A stretch of DNA of 64,000 nt from the NCBI RefSeq assembly GCF_016055185.1, contig NZ_JAECVR010000002.1:62001-126000 (forward strand), given 5' to 3'. Of this stretch, positions 1 to 8,753 are shown in pieces. A model generated the notes under the pieces. It was not told the DNA's origin. It ran no database searches and saw only the letters and a list, made by a program, of their open reading frames with translations. The DNA is from Paenactinomyces guangxiensis. Its GTDB lineage: Bacteria; Bacillota; Bacilli; Thermoactinomycetales; Thermoactinomycetaceae. The first letter of the stretch is position 1. The number at the start of each line of letters is the position of its first letter. Made by a program: the position numbers and the translations under genes.

Positions 1-899
1 TTCTCAATACAAAACTCTATATCTTGCGGAGAGCCAAAATGTTTCTCGATTCTTTTTCCCAGATCAGCCAAACCAAAAATCTGGCTGTCCGTTAAAGCTT
101 GTTTGGTCTGTTGACTCGGAGGCAAATCTTTTTTCTGCGTACCTCCTTCAGTCAGTGAGAAAACCGCGACTTTCTTTTCCGATATGTTTTTATGAATGAT
201 TTGTCCGGCTTTCACTCTATATAAATCGGCTGACACCATTCCGGATACAATAGCTTCCCCCAGCCCGAAACTGGCATCGATGGAAACCACGTTGCGATTT
301 CCATTTACAGGATCAGCGGTAAAAAGGATGCCTGAGATTTCCGGATTCACCATCCTTTGCACCACAACCGACAGGTAAACCTGACGATGGTCAAAGCCAT
401 TTTTGGAGCGATAGGAAATGGCACGATCTGTAAACAAAGACGCCCAGCATTTTTGAATATGTTGAAGCAGTTCTTCCTGCCCCTTTATGTTCAAATAGGT
501 ATCCTGCTGTCCGGCGAACGAAGCGGTAGGCAGATCTTCAGCCGTAGCACTGGAACGGACGGCATAAGCATAAGTTTTTCCGACCGATTCCCACGCATAA
601 ATCATTTCACTTTTCAACCGGGAGGGGATCTCTAATTGTTGTAAATGGGTCCGGATACGTTCTCCAACCTTTCGCAATTGATCTAAATCATTTGGATTCA
701 TTGCATTCAGTTCATCGAACAGAGAATCCATTTTAGGGCTTGTGGCAATAAAATCCTTATACGCGTATGTTGTCACACAGAATCCGCCGGGTACCGGAAA
801 GCCGGCCTTACTCAGTTCACCCAGGTTTGCTCCTTTACCTCCGACAAAAGGAAGACTGGAACGGTCCACTTGATTAAAAAACAAAACATGTGAATGCAT
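1..899 (-). CDS. PEP synthase / rifampicin phosphotransferase-type protein, N-terminal part (runs off left edge)
   Basis: I translated this by hand because the gene has no stop inside the window. It starts at an ATG at 899 with a GAGAGGAG ribosome site about 10 bases upstream. The 299 visible residues are the ATP-grasp (PEP/pyruvate-binding) domain. FVGGKGANLGEL lies near residue 18, the phosphate-binding YAVRSSATAEDLPTASFAGQ stretch near 110, and the ATP-binding GILFTADP and SIDASFGLGEA follow. Bacillus Pps and the rifampicin phosphotransferases share this domain; the swivelling phosphohistidine and substrate domains that would separate them lie outside the window. The protein would use ATP to phosphorylate a catalytic histidine and pass phosphate to pyruvate or rifamycin. 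The overall pattern resembles B. subtilis Pps, an RPH homologue, so I favour that family without choosing the substrate. Confidence 0.85.
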   Translation of the reverse strand, partial: MHSHVLFFNQVDRSSLPFVGGKGANLGELSKAGFPVPGGFCVTTYAYKDFIATSPKMDSLFDELNAMNPNDLDQLRKVGERIRTHLQQLEIPSRLKSEMIYAWESVGKTYAYAVRSSATAEDLPTASFAGQQDTYLNIKGQEELLQHIQKCWASLFTDRAISYRSKNGFDHRQVYLSVVVQRMVNPEISGILFTADPVNGNRNVVSIDASFGLGEAIVSGMVSADLYRVKAGQIIHKNISEKKVAVFSLTEGGTQKKDLPPSQQTKQALTDSQIFGLADLGKRIEKHFGSPQDIEFCIE

Positions 900-986
900 T
901 TGCACATTTCTCCTCTCTATTCAACATTGAGAAGACTTGCTGTTATTATCTGCATGAAAGAAAGAACATTTATTTATCTGATATAT

Positions 987-1000
987 AGTAAGTGCTTACT
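987..1000. promoter_or_regulatory. Interrupted palindrome AGTAAG-TG-CTTACT, probable repressor operator
   Basis: The sequence AGTAAGTGCTTACT is a 6-bp inverted repeat around TG, about 90 bases upstream of the leftward pps/rph-like gene. A half site (AAAGTAAGTGG) recurs near 1045-1055. The size and form suit a TetR-family dimer operator, which would make the phosphotransferase gene inducible. No regulator gene is adjacent, so this is inference from symmetry. Confidence 0.4.
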
Positions 1001-1077
1001 TTACAATGGATCGAGTTCATTCTAGCATATTTCTTTATGAATATAAAGTAAGTGGTACCTTTATTTTTTTCTCAATA

Positions 1078-1107
1078 AACACCCTGACCGGATATAGTCA
1101 GGGTGTT
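1078..1107 (-). terminator. Hairpin at the end of the HAD gene
   Basis: AACACCCTGAC and GTCAGGGTGTT form an 11-bp perfect stem around an 8-base loop. The stop codon of the leftward HAD gene (1098-1100) is part of the stem. Only a short T-rich tail follows on the minus strand, so it may be a weak or bidirectional terminator. Confidence 0.7.
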
Positions 1108-1934
1108 TTGGCACGGGAGAAGGGATGGATAAGATGATTGTGGATCAGGTGGGAAACCCCATCTGCATCATTGGAGGGAACAATTACCTTTGCCTGCTGC
1201 AAAACAGAGGGGTGAGCATTGGCCACTGCGGCTGATAGCCCCGCCCGGCTGAGCATGGACAAATCATTGCAATGATCGCCAATCGCTGCTGCTTTTTCAG
1301 GGACAAGGTGAAGCTTTTGCAGCAAGCGGGCTAACGCATTTCCCTTGGACGCCCCTGCAGGCAGAATTTCAAAGTAGTTGTCCGAGGAAGCGATAAAATC
1401 AACGGGGAGGTGGATGGTCCGGGACCATTCCTGCAACAGGTTTATTTCTTCCGGACCGCCTACAGCCACGATTTTGATACAAGGGGTGTCCGGGATTTGC
1501 TCAAAAGAAGGAATAACTTCCGGTTGAAAATCGTTTTGGTCTGCCCAGGCTTGTGTCTGCGGGCTGACTTTCCTGGCATAAACACGGTCAACCCCATAAG
1601 CAAACAGATCGACTGCAGATGGCATTTTTTGCTCCAGATCTTGCAAAACAGCCATCATCAAGTCTCTGGACATCGTATGGATCGGGAGCAGAGACTGGGT
1701 CGCCGGTTCGTATAAAATAGCCCCGTTACACAGAATGACAGGGAACAGAAGCTCCAGTTGGTCAATCATCCGTTTTGATTCCAAATAGTTGCGGCCGGTG
1801 GCTAAAGTGAAACATCCCCCCAGACGCCGGAAAAGAGAGATGCTTCGCAAATTTTCTTTTGAGATTTCATTCTTGCTGTTCAACAGTGTTCCGTCAATAT
1901 CTGAAACCAGAAAAGGATATTGCAGAGAACTCAT
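1098..1934 (-). CDS. Cof-type HAD-IIB sugar-phosphate phosphatase
   Basis: This 278-residue protein has the catalytic DIDGTLLNSKNE motif at residues 12-23 (the first Asp is the nucleophile), a conserved TLATGRNY near 43 (motif II region), and the motif III/IV lysine and acidic block in ASKGNALARLL and IGDHCNDLSML. The length and the large C2-type cap between the motifs are those of the Cof/YkrA/YwpJ group, cytoplasmic Mg-dependent phosphatases of sugar phosphates, FMN or similar small molecules. The substrate cannot be read from sequence. The start is the ATG at 1934, preceded by AAAGGAG about 10 bases away. It is transcribed leftwards, apparently alone, and ends in a hairpin. Confidence 0.88.
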   Translation of the reverse strand: MSSLQYPFLVSDIDGTLLNSKNEISKENLRSISLFRRLGGCFTLATGRNYLESKRMIDQLELLFPVILCNGAILYEPATQSLLPIHTMSRDLMMAVLQDLEQKMPSAVDLFAYGVDRVYARKVSPQTQAWADQNDFQPEVIPSFEQIPDTPCIKIVAVGGPEEINLLQEWSRTIHLPVDFIASSDNYFEILPAGASKGNALARLLQKLHLVPEKAAAIGDHCNDLSMLSRAGLSAAVANAHPSVLQQAKVIVPSNDADGVSHLIHNHLIHPFSRAKTP

Positions 1935-2197
1935 GGGGTGATCAGCTCCTTTATTAATAAAGCTAACTTATTTGCTTGAAAAAGTCATTGAGAAAAGGTT
2001 AAGTTTTAGAGGAGAGTGTACCAACAAAGCTCCTGGATGAGAAGGGATTTGGCGGAAACAAATAAAGGGGCCGCAAAAAGGTTCGTTAAACAAAAAGGGG
2101 TTGGGGAAATATGGATTATAACCGGTTAGATTGTGCAGAAATTGAATCACTGGTCTGCAGGACCTGATGCAAGAGAGAACGGAAAGGATAAAGCAAG

Positions 2198-3901
2198 ATG
2201 GAGCGCTTAAGACAAATCTTAACACGTATTGACGGAAAAGGGTACAAAGCCTATAAGGATATCCAGGGAGAGTATCGCTTTCCGCAGTTTCAGCTGTTTA
2301 TTGATTATGTACAGGGAGATCCCTTTGCCTTGCCGTCCCGTTTACGTGTACGAATGCCGCAAAACAGAGCGGGCTACCAGCCGGAATGGTACAGGCTCGC
2401 CCATCACAGAACCGCTCTGGAAGACTGGTTGACCCGAAAATGGGTGCAGAAGATTGATCAGCTCAGCCGCCGTGCCCGGGGAAGTGGTAAAAGCGGGCTT
2501 ATCTCTGTAGACCGGCCCGGGCAGGAGATCCTGAAACGTACTTCAGTGGTTGTAAACGGCAACTTTGCGGAAGTTCGCCTAACAGTTGGATTGCCCGCCC
2601 AGGGGAGGAGAATTCTTGGACGCCAGGCACAGCAGATGCTGCTCAAGGATCTTCCGGAGTTGGTGGAACAATCTTTGCTCCTTACCGATTCAGACTGTGT
2701 TTCCGTGGAAAAAAGAATGAAGCTGGCAGATAACCAGCTGGCCATTCGCCAAGTAATGCGCGAACGCGGGTGGATTGCTTTTGTTGCGGATGGTTCTATT
2801 CTCCCGCGCGAGAGCGGCATTAGTGACCGCCCTCTGCAAACCAATGAAGTGGTGCGGTTTCAATCGCCGCCAACCTTACGGGAAACCGTTGCTGTTCCGC
2901 ATGGCCCCGCGGTCACCGGGATGGCGATTCCGGATGGAATTACCCTGATTATCGGGGGCGGGTATCATGGAAAAAGCACTCTTTTGCACGCGATTGAAAG
3001 GGGTGTCTATGATCATATCGAACGGGACGGCCGCGAATATGTTCTCACTGATCCGGAGGCGGTGAAGATCCGGGCGGAAGATGGCCGGCGTGTCGAAAAA
3101 GTAAATATCTCTCCTTTTATCAATAACTTGCCGTTTGGGCGGGATACGAAAAGCTTTTCGACCGAAGATGCCAGCGGCAGTACTTCACAGGCTGCCAATA
3201 TCATGGAGAATTTGGAGCTTGGCTGCTCTTGCCTTCTGATTGATGAAGATACAAGCGCAACCAACTTTATGATCCGCGACGCGCGCATGCAGGCGCTGGT
3301 CAGCAAAGGAAAAGAACCAATTACTCCTTTTATCGATAAGGTGAGGCAGTTATATGAGGAGAAAAATGTTTCCAGCATTCTTGTACTGGGAGGTTCAGGG
3401 GATTACTTTGATGTGGCAGATCGTGTCATTATGATGGATCATTACCTTCCTTACGATGTAACAGAGAAAGCGAAGCAGGTCGCCCGGGTTCACTCCCAGC
3501 GCAGGGAACCGGAAGGCGGAGATTATTTTGGTGAGATTACCCCCCGCCGTCCGTTGGCGAAAGGATTTGATGCCCAAAAAGGGAAAAAAGAGAAAGTGGA
3601 TGCAAAAGGTTTACATACTATTTTGTTTGGAAGGGTCCAACTGGACTGCTCCGCGCTGGAACAGTTGACAGACCCGAGCCAGACCCGGGCAATCGCCCAG
3701 ATGCTGCGCGAGTTGGGCAAAAGAGCCAATGGAGAGCGGACGTTGACACAACTGGTGGAGGACTTGTATTTGCAGATCGGAGAACATGGATTAGATATTA
3801 TCTCCCCCTTTTATGGTCAGCATCCCGGAGACCTGGCCATGCCGAGAAAGTTTGAGTTGGCCGGAGCTTTAAACCGGCTGCGCTCGCTGGTTGTTAAATA
3901 G
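2198..3901 (+). CDS. Predicted ABC-class ATPase (P-loop ABC_ATPase family)
   Basis: The 567-residue product carries Walker A IIGGGYHGKST (GGGYHGKST at about 253-261) and a Walker B-like CLLIDEDTSATNF near 347-359. An ABC-like Q-loop/signature region (DTKSFSTEDASGSTSQA) and LVLGGSGDYFDVADRVI follow. This is the stand-alone ABC-class ATPase family (COG3044 in my recollection), a soluble protein without membrane segments and of unknown cellular role. Full-length family members are about 550-580 residues, so it looks complete. The last codons run into the ribosome site of rnhA (13-bp gap), so the two genes are co-transcribed. I cannot assign a substrate or partner. Confidence 0.8.
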   Translation: MERLRQILTRIDGKGYKAYKDIQGEYRFPQFQLFIDYVQGDPFALPSRLRVRMPQNRAGYQPEWYRLAHHRTALEDWLTRKWVQKIDQLSRRARGSGKSGLISVDRPGQEILKRTSVVVNGNFAEVRLTVGLPAQGRRILGRQAQQMLLKDLPELVEQSLLLTDSDCVSVEKRMKLADNQLAIRQVMRERGWIAFVADGSILPRESGISDRPLQTNEVVRFQSPPTLRETVAVPHGPAVTGMAIPDGITLIIGGGYHGKSTLLHAIERGVYDHIERDGREYVLTDPEAVKIRAEDGRRVEKVNISPFINNLPFGRDTKSFSTEDASGSTSQAANIMENLELGCSCLLIDEDTSATNFMIRDARMQALVSKGKEPITPFIDKVRQLYEEKNVSSILVLGGSGDYFDVADRVIMMDHYLPYDVTEKAKQVARVHSQRREPEGGDYFGEITPRRPLAKGFDAQKGKKEKVDAKGLHTILFGRVQLDCSALEQLTDPSQTRAIAQMLRELGKRANGERTLTQLVEDLYLQIGEHGLDIISPFYGQHPGDLAMPRKFELAGALNRLRSLVVK

Positions 3902-3914
3902 GGAGGGGAAAAGG

Positions 3915-4346
3915 GTGAAAGAGGTAATCATTTATACTGACGGGGCTTGTTCACACAACCCCGGCCCCGGAGGGTGGGCGGCTGTCCTGTTGTATGGCGG
4001 CCATCGCAAGGAAATATTCGGCGGCGAGAAAAGAACAACCAATAACCAGATGGAAATGACGGCAGTAATCGAGGCACTCAAAGCCTTAAAAGAGCCGTGC
4101 CATGTAAAGATTCACTCTGACAGTGCCTATATTGTCAATTGTTTTCAACAGAAATGGTACCAAAAATGGCAGAAGAACGGCTGGATGACATCAACGAAAA
4201 AACCGGTGGAAAATAAAGAGCTGTGGCAAGATCTGCTGGCGTTGACCAAAAAACACAAAGTTGAGTTTATAAAAGTGAAAGGGCACAGCGATGTAGAGCT
4301 TAACAATCGTTGTGATGAACTGGCCAGAGCGGCTGTCCCGAAATAA
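3915..4346 (+). CDS. rnhA: Ribonuclease HI
   Basis: The 143-residue protein has all the RNase HI landmarks: the first catalytic Asp in IIYTDGACSHNPGPGGW (D9), the catalytic Glu in TTNNQMEMTAVIEAL, the third acidic residue in HSDSAYIVNCF, and the C-terminal VKGHSDVELNNRCDELA block with its His and Asp. It cleaves the RNA strand of RNA-DNA hybrids (R-loops, primers). I chose the GTG at 3915 because GGGAGGGG lies 6 bases upstream and the family N-terminus begins just there; an upstream in-frame TTG at 3891 would overlap the preceding gene. It has the basic handle-containing HI form, not the HII/HIII fold usual in many Bacilli. Confidence 0.95.
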   Translation: MKEVIIYTDGACSHNPGPGGWAAVLLYGGHRKEIFGGEKRTTNNQMEMTAVIEALKALKEPCHVKIHSDSAYIVNCFQQKWYQKWQKNGWMTSTKKPVENKELWQDLLALTKKHKVEFIKVKGHSDVELNNRCDELARAAVPK

Positions 4347-4457
4347 TGGCGGAGTTGTACGTTTTGCAGACGGATAGATGTTATTCTATAACATATGTAT
4401 ATACTGATATGATATAATGATTTTACTGTCTTTCACAGAAAAATGGAGGTGATAGAA

Positions 4458-5603
4458 ATGAGAGCAGAAGAATTAAAACAAAAATTGATCGCCAAAGCGA
4501 AGGAGATCGGCATTGATAAAATCGGCTTTACCACTGCCGACCCGTTTATTGAACTGCGGGAGCGCCTGATTGAGCAACAGGAAAAAGGATATCATTCCGG
4601 TTTTGAAGAGCCGGATATTGAAAAGAGGGTCAATCCCGAACGATCTCTGCCGGAAGCAAAAACGATCATCGCCATTGCCCTCGCCTATCCCTCCAAGCTG
4701 AAAAACCCTCCCCGTTCGGAGACAGGAGCTTACCGCGGCATCTTTTGCCGGGCTTCCTGGGGAGAAGATTATCACCATGTGTTAAGAGACAAACTGGCGC
4801 AGCTGGAAGCCTATCTGCATGAACTGGTTCCGGGTGTGAGAACCCAATCGATGGTGGATACGGGGGCGCTTTCTGACCGTGCTGTGGCTGAGCGTGCCGG
4901 GATTGGTTGGAGCGGCAAGAATACAGCTATCATCACCGAAGAATTTGGCTCCTGGGTTTATCTGGGGGAGATGATCACCGATGTTTATATTCCCTCAGAC
5001 GAACCTGCCACCGATGGATGCGGGGGTTGCAATCGGTGTGTCGACGCTTGCCCGACCGGGGCACTGGTACAACCCGGCCAATTAAACGCCAAATCCTGTA
5101 TCGCTTATCTCACCCAGACGAAAGGCTTTCTCCCGGATGAATACCGAACGAAAATCGGGAACAGGCTATACGGCTGTGACACTTGTCAAACGGTCTGTCC
5201 CAAAAACCGTAAGATTCACTTCGACCATCATCAGGAATTTCAACCGGACCCCGAAAAAGTGAAACCCCTTCTTAAACCGCTGCTTTCGATGTCAAACCGT
5301 GAGTTTAAGGAGAAGTTTGGCCGTATGTCCGGTTCCTGGCGGGGCAAGAAACCGATCCAACGCAATGCCATCATTGCCCTGGCACATTTCAACGATAAAA
5401 CAGCTGTTCCTGATCTCATTGATCTCCTGCACCATGACCCCCGCCCTGTCATTCGCGGCACCGCTGCCTGGGCACTTGGCAAAATAGGGGGAGAGGAAGC
5501 CAAAAAGGCATTGGTTCAGGCAGAACAAAAAGAAACAGATAAAGAGGTTCAAACAGAAATTAAAAAGGCAATGGGGCCAGAAAAAAAATTAGTTCATCAA
5601 TAG
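4458..5603 (+). CDS. queG: Epoxyqueuosine reductase QueG
   Basis: QueG carries out the last step of queuosine synthesis, the cobalamin-dependent reduction of epoxyqueuosine to queuosine in tRNA. This 381-residue protein has the N-terminal DUF1730 cobalamin domain (VDTGALSDRAVAERAGIGW), a ferredoxin motif C-x2-C-x2-C-x3-C at about C188 (CGGCNRCVDACPTGAL), a second cluster motif at about C240 (CDTCQTVCPKN) and a C-terminal HEAT-like extension (VPDLIDLLHHDP..IRGTAAWALGKIGG). The ATG at 4458 follows GGAGGTGA with 5-6 bases spacing, a better start than the ATG at 4443, which precedes the ribosome site. A TATAAT at 4413-4418 may be its own promoter. Confidence 0.95.
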   Translation: MRAEELKQKLIAKAKEIGIDKIGFTTADPFIELRERLIEQQEKGYHSGFEEPDIEKRVNPERSLPEAKTIIAIALAYPSKLKNPPRSETGAYRGIFCRASWGEDYHHVLRDKLAQLEAYLHELVPGVRTQSMVDTGALSDRAVAERAGIGWSGKNTAIITEEFGSWVYLGEMITDVYIPSDEPATDGCGGCNRCVDACPTGALVQPGQLNAKSCIAYLTQTKGFLPDEYRTKIGNRLYGCDTCQTVCPKNRKIHFDHHQEFQPDPEKVKPLLKPLLSMSNREFKEKFGRMSGSWRGKKPIQRNAIIALAHFNDKTAVPDLIDLLHHDPRPVIRGTAAWALGKIGGEEAKKALVQAEQKETDKEVQTEIKKAMGPEKKLVHQ

Positions 5604-5612
5604 TGCAACAAA

Positions 5613-5637
5613 GGCGGTGGAATAACCGTCTTTTTTA
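5613..5637 (+). terminator. Rho-independent terminator after queG
   Basis: GGCGGT and ACCGTC form a short stem (one G-T pair) directly followed by TTTTTT, ten bases after the queG stop. Confidence 0.65.
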
Positions 5638-5881
5638 TATGGAGGTTATTGCGCCCTTTTTGTTAAAAGAAGAATGAAGTGAATCCAACCATTTTGTCCG
5701 CCTGAGACAGCCTTACGAACCAACCTGAAACGCAATTATCTCTTGCTGGAGATAAACCAAAGCTGAAGGAATGAGTTTCATGTTGAAATCGATTTATTTT
5801 AAGTCAAGGCCGGTTTACCCTCGCCAAAAAAATAAAAACGTTGTAAAATTAAATGAATTGCAGGTAGGGAGGGTTTCTTTC

Positions 5882-6415
5882 ATGGCCCCGGCAACACAAA
5901 CTGTCGTTTGGAGTCAGATGGACAGCCCCATTGGTCCGTTGACCCTGGCAATGACTCATCAAGGCTTGTGTCAACTCACATTCAATAAGAAGAGCGATCC
6001 GGTGCTAGGTCTCCAGCTATGGTCAAACCAGTGGTTCCGCAATCCAAAATTGGAGAGGAATGATTACCAGTTACTTCCGTACGTGCAGCAACTGGATGAG
6101 TATTTTCACCAGTCTAGACGGGAGTTTGATCTGCCTTTGGATTTATATGGAACACGCTTTCAAAAATTGGTCTGGAAGCAATTGCTGGAAATTCCTTATG
6201 GTGAAGTCCGTTCCTACAAAGAAGTCGCACGCGCGATTGGGGCTCCCAAAGCAGTGAGAGCTGTTGGAGGGGCTAATAACAAAAACCCGGTTTCCATCAT
6301 TGTTCCTTGCCATCGCGTGATCGGGTCAAATGGTTCACTGGTTGGCTACGGAGGCGGACTTCATATTAAAGAGTATTTATTGACCTTAGAAGGCTGGTAC
6401 CATCCGAAAGAATAG
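5882..6415 (+). CDS. ogt: Methylated-DNA--protein-cysteine S-methyltransferase
   Basis: A suicide repair enzyme that moves the methyl group from O6-methylguanine (or O4-methylthymine) to its own cysteine. The active site IIVPCHRVIG puts the acceptor at C143. The DNA-binding helix-turn-helix region (IPYGEVRSYKEVARAIGAPKAVRAVGGAN) and the recognition loop Asn-Pro-Val precede it, and an Ogt N-terminal domain occupies residues 1-85. The start chosen is the ATG at 5882 with GGGAGGG 8 bases upstream, which gives 177 residues, the normal Ogt length. The ATG at 5771 would add 37 residues with no family counterpart. It is flanked by its own terminator at 6519. Confidence 0.93.
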   Translation: MAPATQTVVWSQMDSPIGPLTLAMTHQGLCQLTFNKKSDPVLGLQLWSNQWFRNPKLERNDYQLLPYVQQLDEYFHQSRREFDLPLDLYGTRFQKLVWKQLLEIPYGEVRSYKEVARAIGAPKAVRAVGGANNKNPVSIIVPCHRVIGSNGSLVGYGGGLHIKEYLLTLEGWYHPKE

Positions 6416-6518
6416 GGAACAGTATGGTGGACATGAAATGATAGAAATCAAGCTGATGTTCTATGGGAAGTAAGTGCGGATGTACAGGGATATGAATCAA
6501 GAAGGAACCGGTTTAGCC

Positions 6519-6563
6519 AACACTCCCCTCACCTTTAGGCACCTGACGGGGAGTGTTCATTTT
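6519..6563 (+). terminator. Terminator after ogt
   Basis: AACACTCCCC pairs perfectly with GGGGAGTGTT across an inner loop that can fold further. A short CATTTT tail follows. Confidence 0.7.
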
Positions 6564-6700
6564 AAAACAAATGCTTCAAAAAGTATTCCTTTTTTAAAAT
6601 AAATTGAATAGATTTCACAAAATGTACTTATTTATAAAAATGCTAGATATGTTAAAATCATCAAGTAAAAGTCAATTTGAACGAAAAAAGGAGATCAAGA

Positions 6701-7567
6701 ATGAACAAGCGTTTTTTTTCGATTGTCGCATTATTGGCAGTTTTTACTCTGATCTTTGCCGGGTGCAACAGCAAACCGGCAGCAAGCCCCTCTGATCAAC
6801 CGGCAAAGGAAGAAGAGCTTTCTTTAGTCGATGTAATGACTAAGTCTGAAGAAGCTCTTTCCAAAGCAAAAGGGTTCAGCTATAAAGTAGAAGGCACCCA
6901 AAAAATTGGTACACCGGAAGCTTCCTTAACCACAGACATTGATATGAAAATGGACATGACCAATAATCCTCAGGCTATGTACGCAAAAGGAAAAGTAAAA
7001 GCCATGGGCCAGGAAGTCCCGTTGGAAATGTACATGGTTGATAATACGATCTATCAACAGGTGAACGGAACGTGGATGGAAATGAAAGGTGCCGGTTTGA
7101 ACCAGACAGGTGTGAATACTGAGGAACCGAGCGCCGCAGTAAAAAAAGTAAAAGAACTCGTCCAAAAACTTGGAGGTACTCCCAAAGGGTTTACCATGAA
7201 AAAAGAAAACGGCAGTTATGTGGTTGCCATGGATGGTACTGCCGTTAAAGACAGCAAAGAAATGTTGGATGCCTTAGTGGAACAAATCAAAGGAACCCTT
7301 CAAGGTATGGACCAAGCTCAACAACTGAATGCTAAATTTGACCTCAATAAAATCAAAGTCGAAAGTTATAAAGAAACGATGTATATTGATGAGAAAACAT
7401 TTGAGTTGAAAAGCGTGGACCACGAATCCAAGATTACAATGCCCGTTGAAGGTCAAAGCCTCATGATTGACCAAAAAATGAAAATGTCTGTCGAAGGCGC
7501 TTACGATGGTAAAATCGAAGTGCCCGATGAAGTGAAAGACAAAGTGTTAATCAGAAATTATAATTAG
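6701..7567 (+). CDS. DUF6612-like lipoprotein
   Basis: The 288-residue product begins with a basic n-region, a hydrophobic core and the lipobox LIFAGC, so it should be lipidated on Cys23 or close by and anchored on the outer face of the membrane. A Pro/Ser/Glu-rich linker follows, then a beta-rich domain of the LolA/LppX type found in Bacillota DUF6612 lipoproteins (SEEALSKAKGFSYKVEG, then alternating polar/hydrophobic strands). Such domains often bind lipids or other hydrophobic ligands, but no ligand can be named here. The start is the ATG at 6701 after AAAGGAG (7 bases). It is a single-gene unit bounded by terminators on both sides. Confidence 0.8.
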   Translation: MNKRFFSIVALLAVFTLIFAGCNSKPAASPSDQPAKEEELSLVDVMTKSEEALSKAKGFSYKVEGTQKIGTPEASLTTDIDMKMDMTNNPQAMYAKGKVKAMGQEVPLEMYMVDNTIYQQVNGTWMEMKGAGLNQTGVNTEEPSAAVKKVKELVQKLGGTPKGFTMKKENGSYVVAMDGTAVKDSKEMLDALVEQIKGTLQGMDQAQQLNAKFDLNKIKVESYKETMYIDEKTFELKSVDHESKITMPVEGQSLMIDQKMKMSVEGAYDGKIEVPDEVKDKVLIRNYN

Positions 7568-7606
7568 AAATTACGAATCGTAAATACAGAATCCAATACG
7601 GCTTTC

Positions 7607-7645
7607 GGCTGACGGCACCCTGGAAAGGCTGCCATCAGCCTTTTT
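7607..7645 (+). terminator. Terminator after the lipoprotein gene
   Basis: GGCTGA-C-GGCA pairs with TGCC-A-TCAGCC around a 12-base loop, and TTTTT follows at once. This is a textbook intrinsic terminator. Confidence 0.88.
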
Positions 7646-7712
7646 GTATGCCGGCATGGTGCTACTTCCTCCAACCCAAACATAACCTTTGATAAGGAAA
7701 GGGGACGGTCTG

Positions 7713-8681
7713 ATGAAAGACAAAGGTTATCGGGAAGTGGTACAAACCTGGCTCCGCCTGCAAAATCAATGCTGGATGGGTGGGGGTGATCAGGCTTTCT
7801 TTGACTATATAACTCCTGACTGTGAATCGGAACTGGAAGAGGAACTCTCACGCTGGCGGCACATCAAAAGTTTGCAGGAAGAACGAGGAATGATACCGGT
7901 TAAACGTGAAACCCGCCTTTTGTCGGTGAAAGAAAACAGGACTGGAAATCTCGCTGACGTCGCCGCGTTAATCTCCGTGCGAAATGTTTATTCCATTCAG
8001 GACAGATGTCTGGAAGAAGAAAAGGAGGAATGGGCTTACTTTCGCTTACAGACTGTTCGTGGCGGCTGGAAAATCTTTTCTTTGTCAATGGGTGAAAAGC
8101 CGCGGACAGGTGGACAAAACCAGATGATCACAGTTTCGCCCCGCCTCGATTCCCCCATGCAGACACGCTCCATTTCACAGCAGGGGTACAGGCGCGATCT
8201 CGCCGTCCGGTACGCCGATATTCACTGGAACAGCCCCAACCCGCAGTACCGCTATTTCTCCGAAGACAATTGTACAAACTTTATTTCCCAGTGTGTCCAT
8301 GCCGGCGGAATCCCGATGGAGGTTTCCAATAATCCCGGGAAAGGCTGGTGGTATCAACGGAGAGGGGGAAGAGGAGATCGTTGGAGTTATAGTTGGACTG
8401 TTGCGCACAGCTTTTATTTGTACTTGAAGAGGCAGAGATCTGACGGACTGAGAGCCATCCAAATGGAAAGCCCCGAACAACTGGATCTGGGGGATGTAAT
8501 TTGCTATGACTGGGAAGGAGACGGAAGGTGGAATCATAATGTGATCGTTACCCGTTTCGATCCCAATGGTGCCCCTTTAGTCAATGCCCATACAATCAAC
8601 AGCCGCCATCGCTACTGGGAGTACAAGGATTCGTCGGCCTGGACCCCCCGGACGAAATATGCCTTTTTTCATATTTTGTAG
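7713..8681 (+). CDS. Amidase-domain (Amidase_6) protein
   Basis: The 322-residue protein ends in a putative cysteine amidase domain (residues ~165-320) of the Amidase_6 type: an N-terminal YRRDLAVRYADIHWNSPNPQY, a catalytic-type DNCTNFISQCVHAGG, then WNHNVIVTRFD and NAHTINSRHRYW. The first 150 residues form an uncharacterised helical/beta region. No signal peptide is visible, which is usual for these proteins in spore formers and leaves their location open (forespore, mother cell or non-classical export). The likely role is cleavage of peptidoglycan stem amides, but that is inference from the fold. The start is the ATG at 7713 behind AAAGGGG. Confidence 0.82.
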   Translation: MKDKGYREVVQTWLRLQNQCWMGGGDQAFFDYITPDCESELEEELSRWRHIKSLQEERGMIPVKRETRLLSVKENRTGNLADVAALISVRNVYSIQDRCLEEEKEEWAYFRLQTVRGGWKIFSLSMGEKPRTGGQNQMITVSPRLDSPMQTRSISQQGYRRDLAVRYADIHWNSPNPQYRYFSEDNCTNFISQCVHAGGIPMEVSNNPGKGWWYQRRGGRGDRWSYSWTVAHSFYLYLKRQRSDGLRAIQMESPEQLDLGDVICYDWEGDGRWNHNVIVTRFDPNGAPLVNAHTINSRHRYWEYKDSSAWTPRTKYAFFHIL

Positions 8682-8753
8682 ACGAAAGTTGAGCAAAAGG
8701 GCCTCTTTTAGGTACAATAAGAGAGAAGTTGCTCAGGTAGAAGGGATGAAGCC

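Noticed and set aside
4380..4457. Strong promoter with both boxes before queG
   Set aside because: Only the -10 TATAAT is convincing; no -35 at the right distance, so it is mentioned within the gene entry and not listed.
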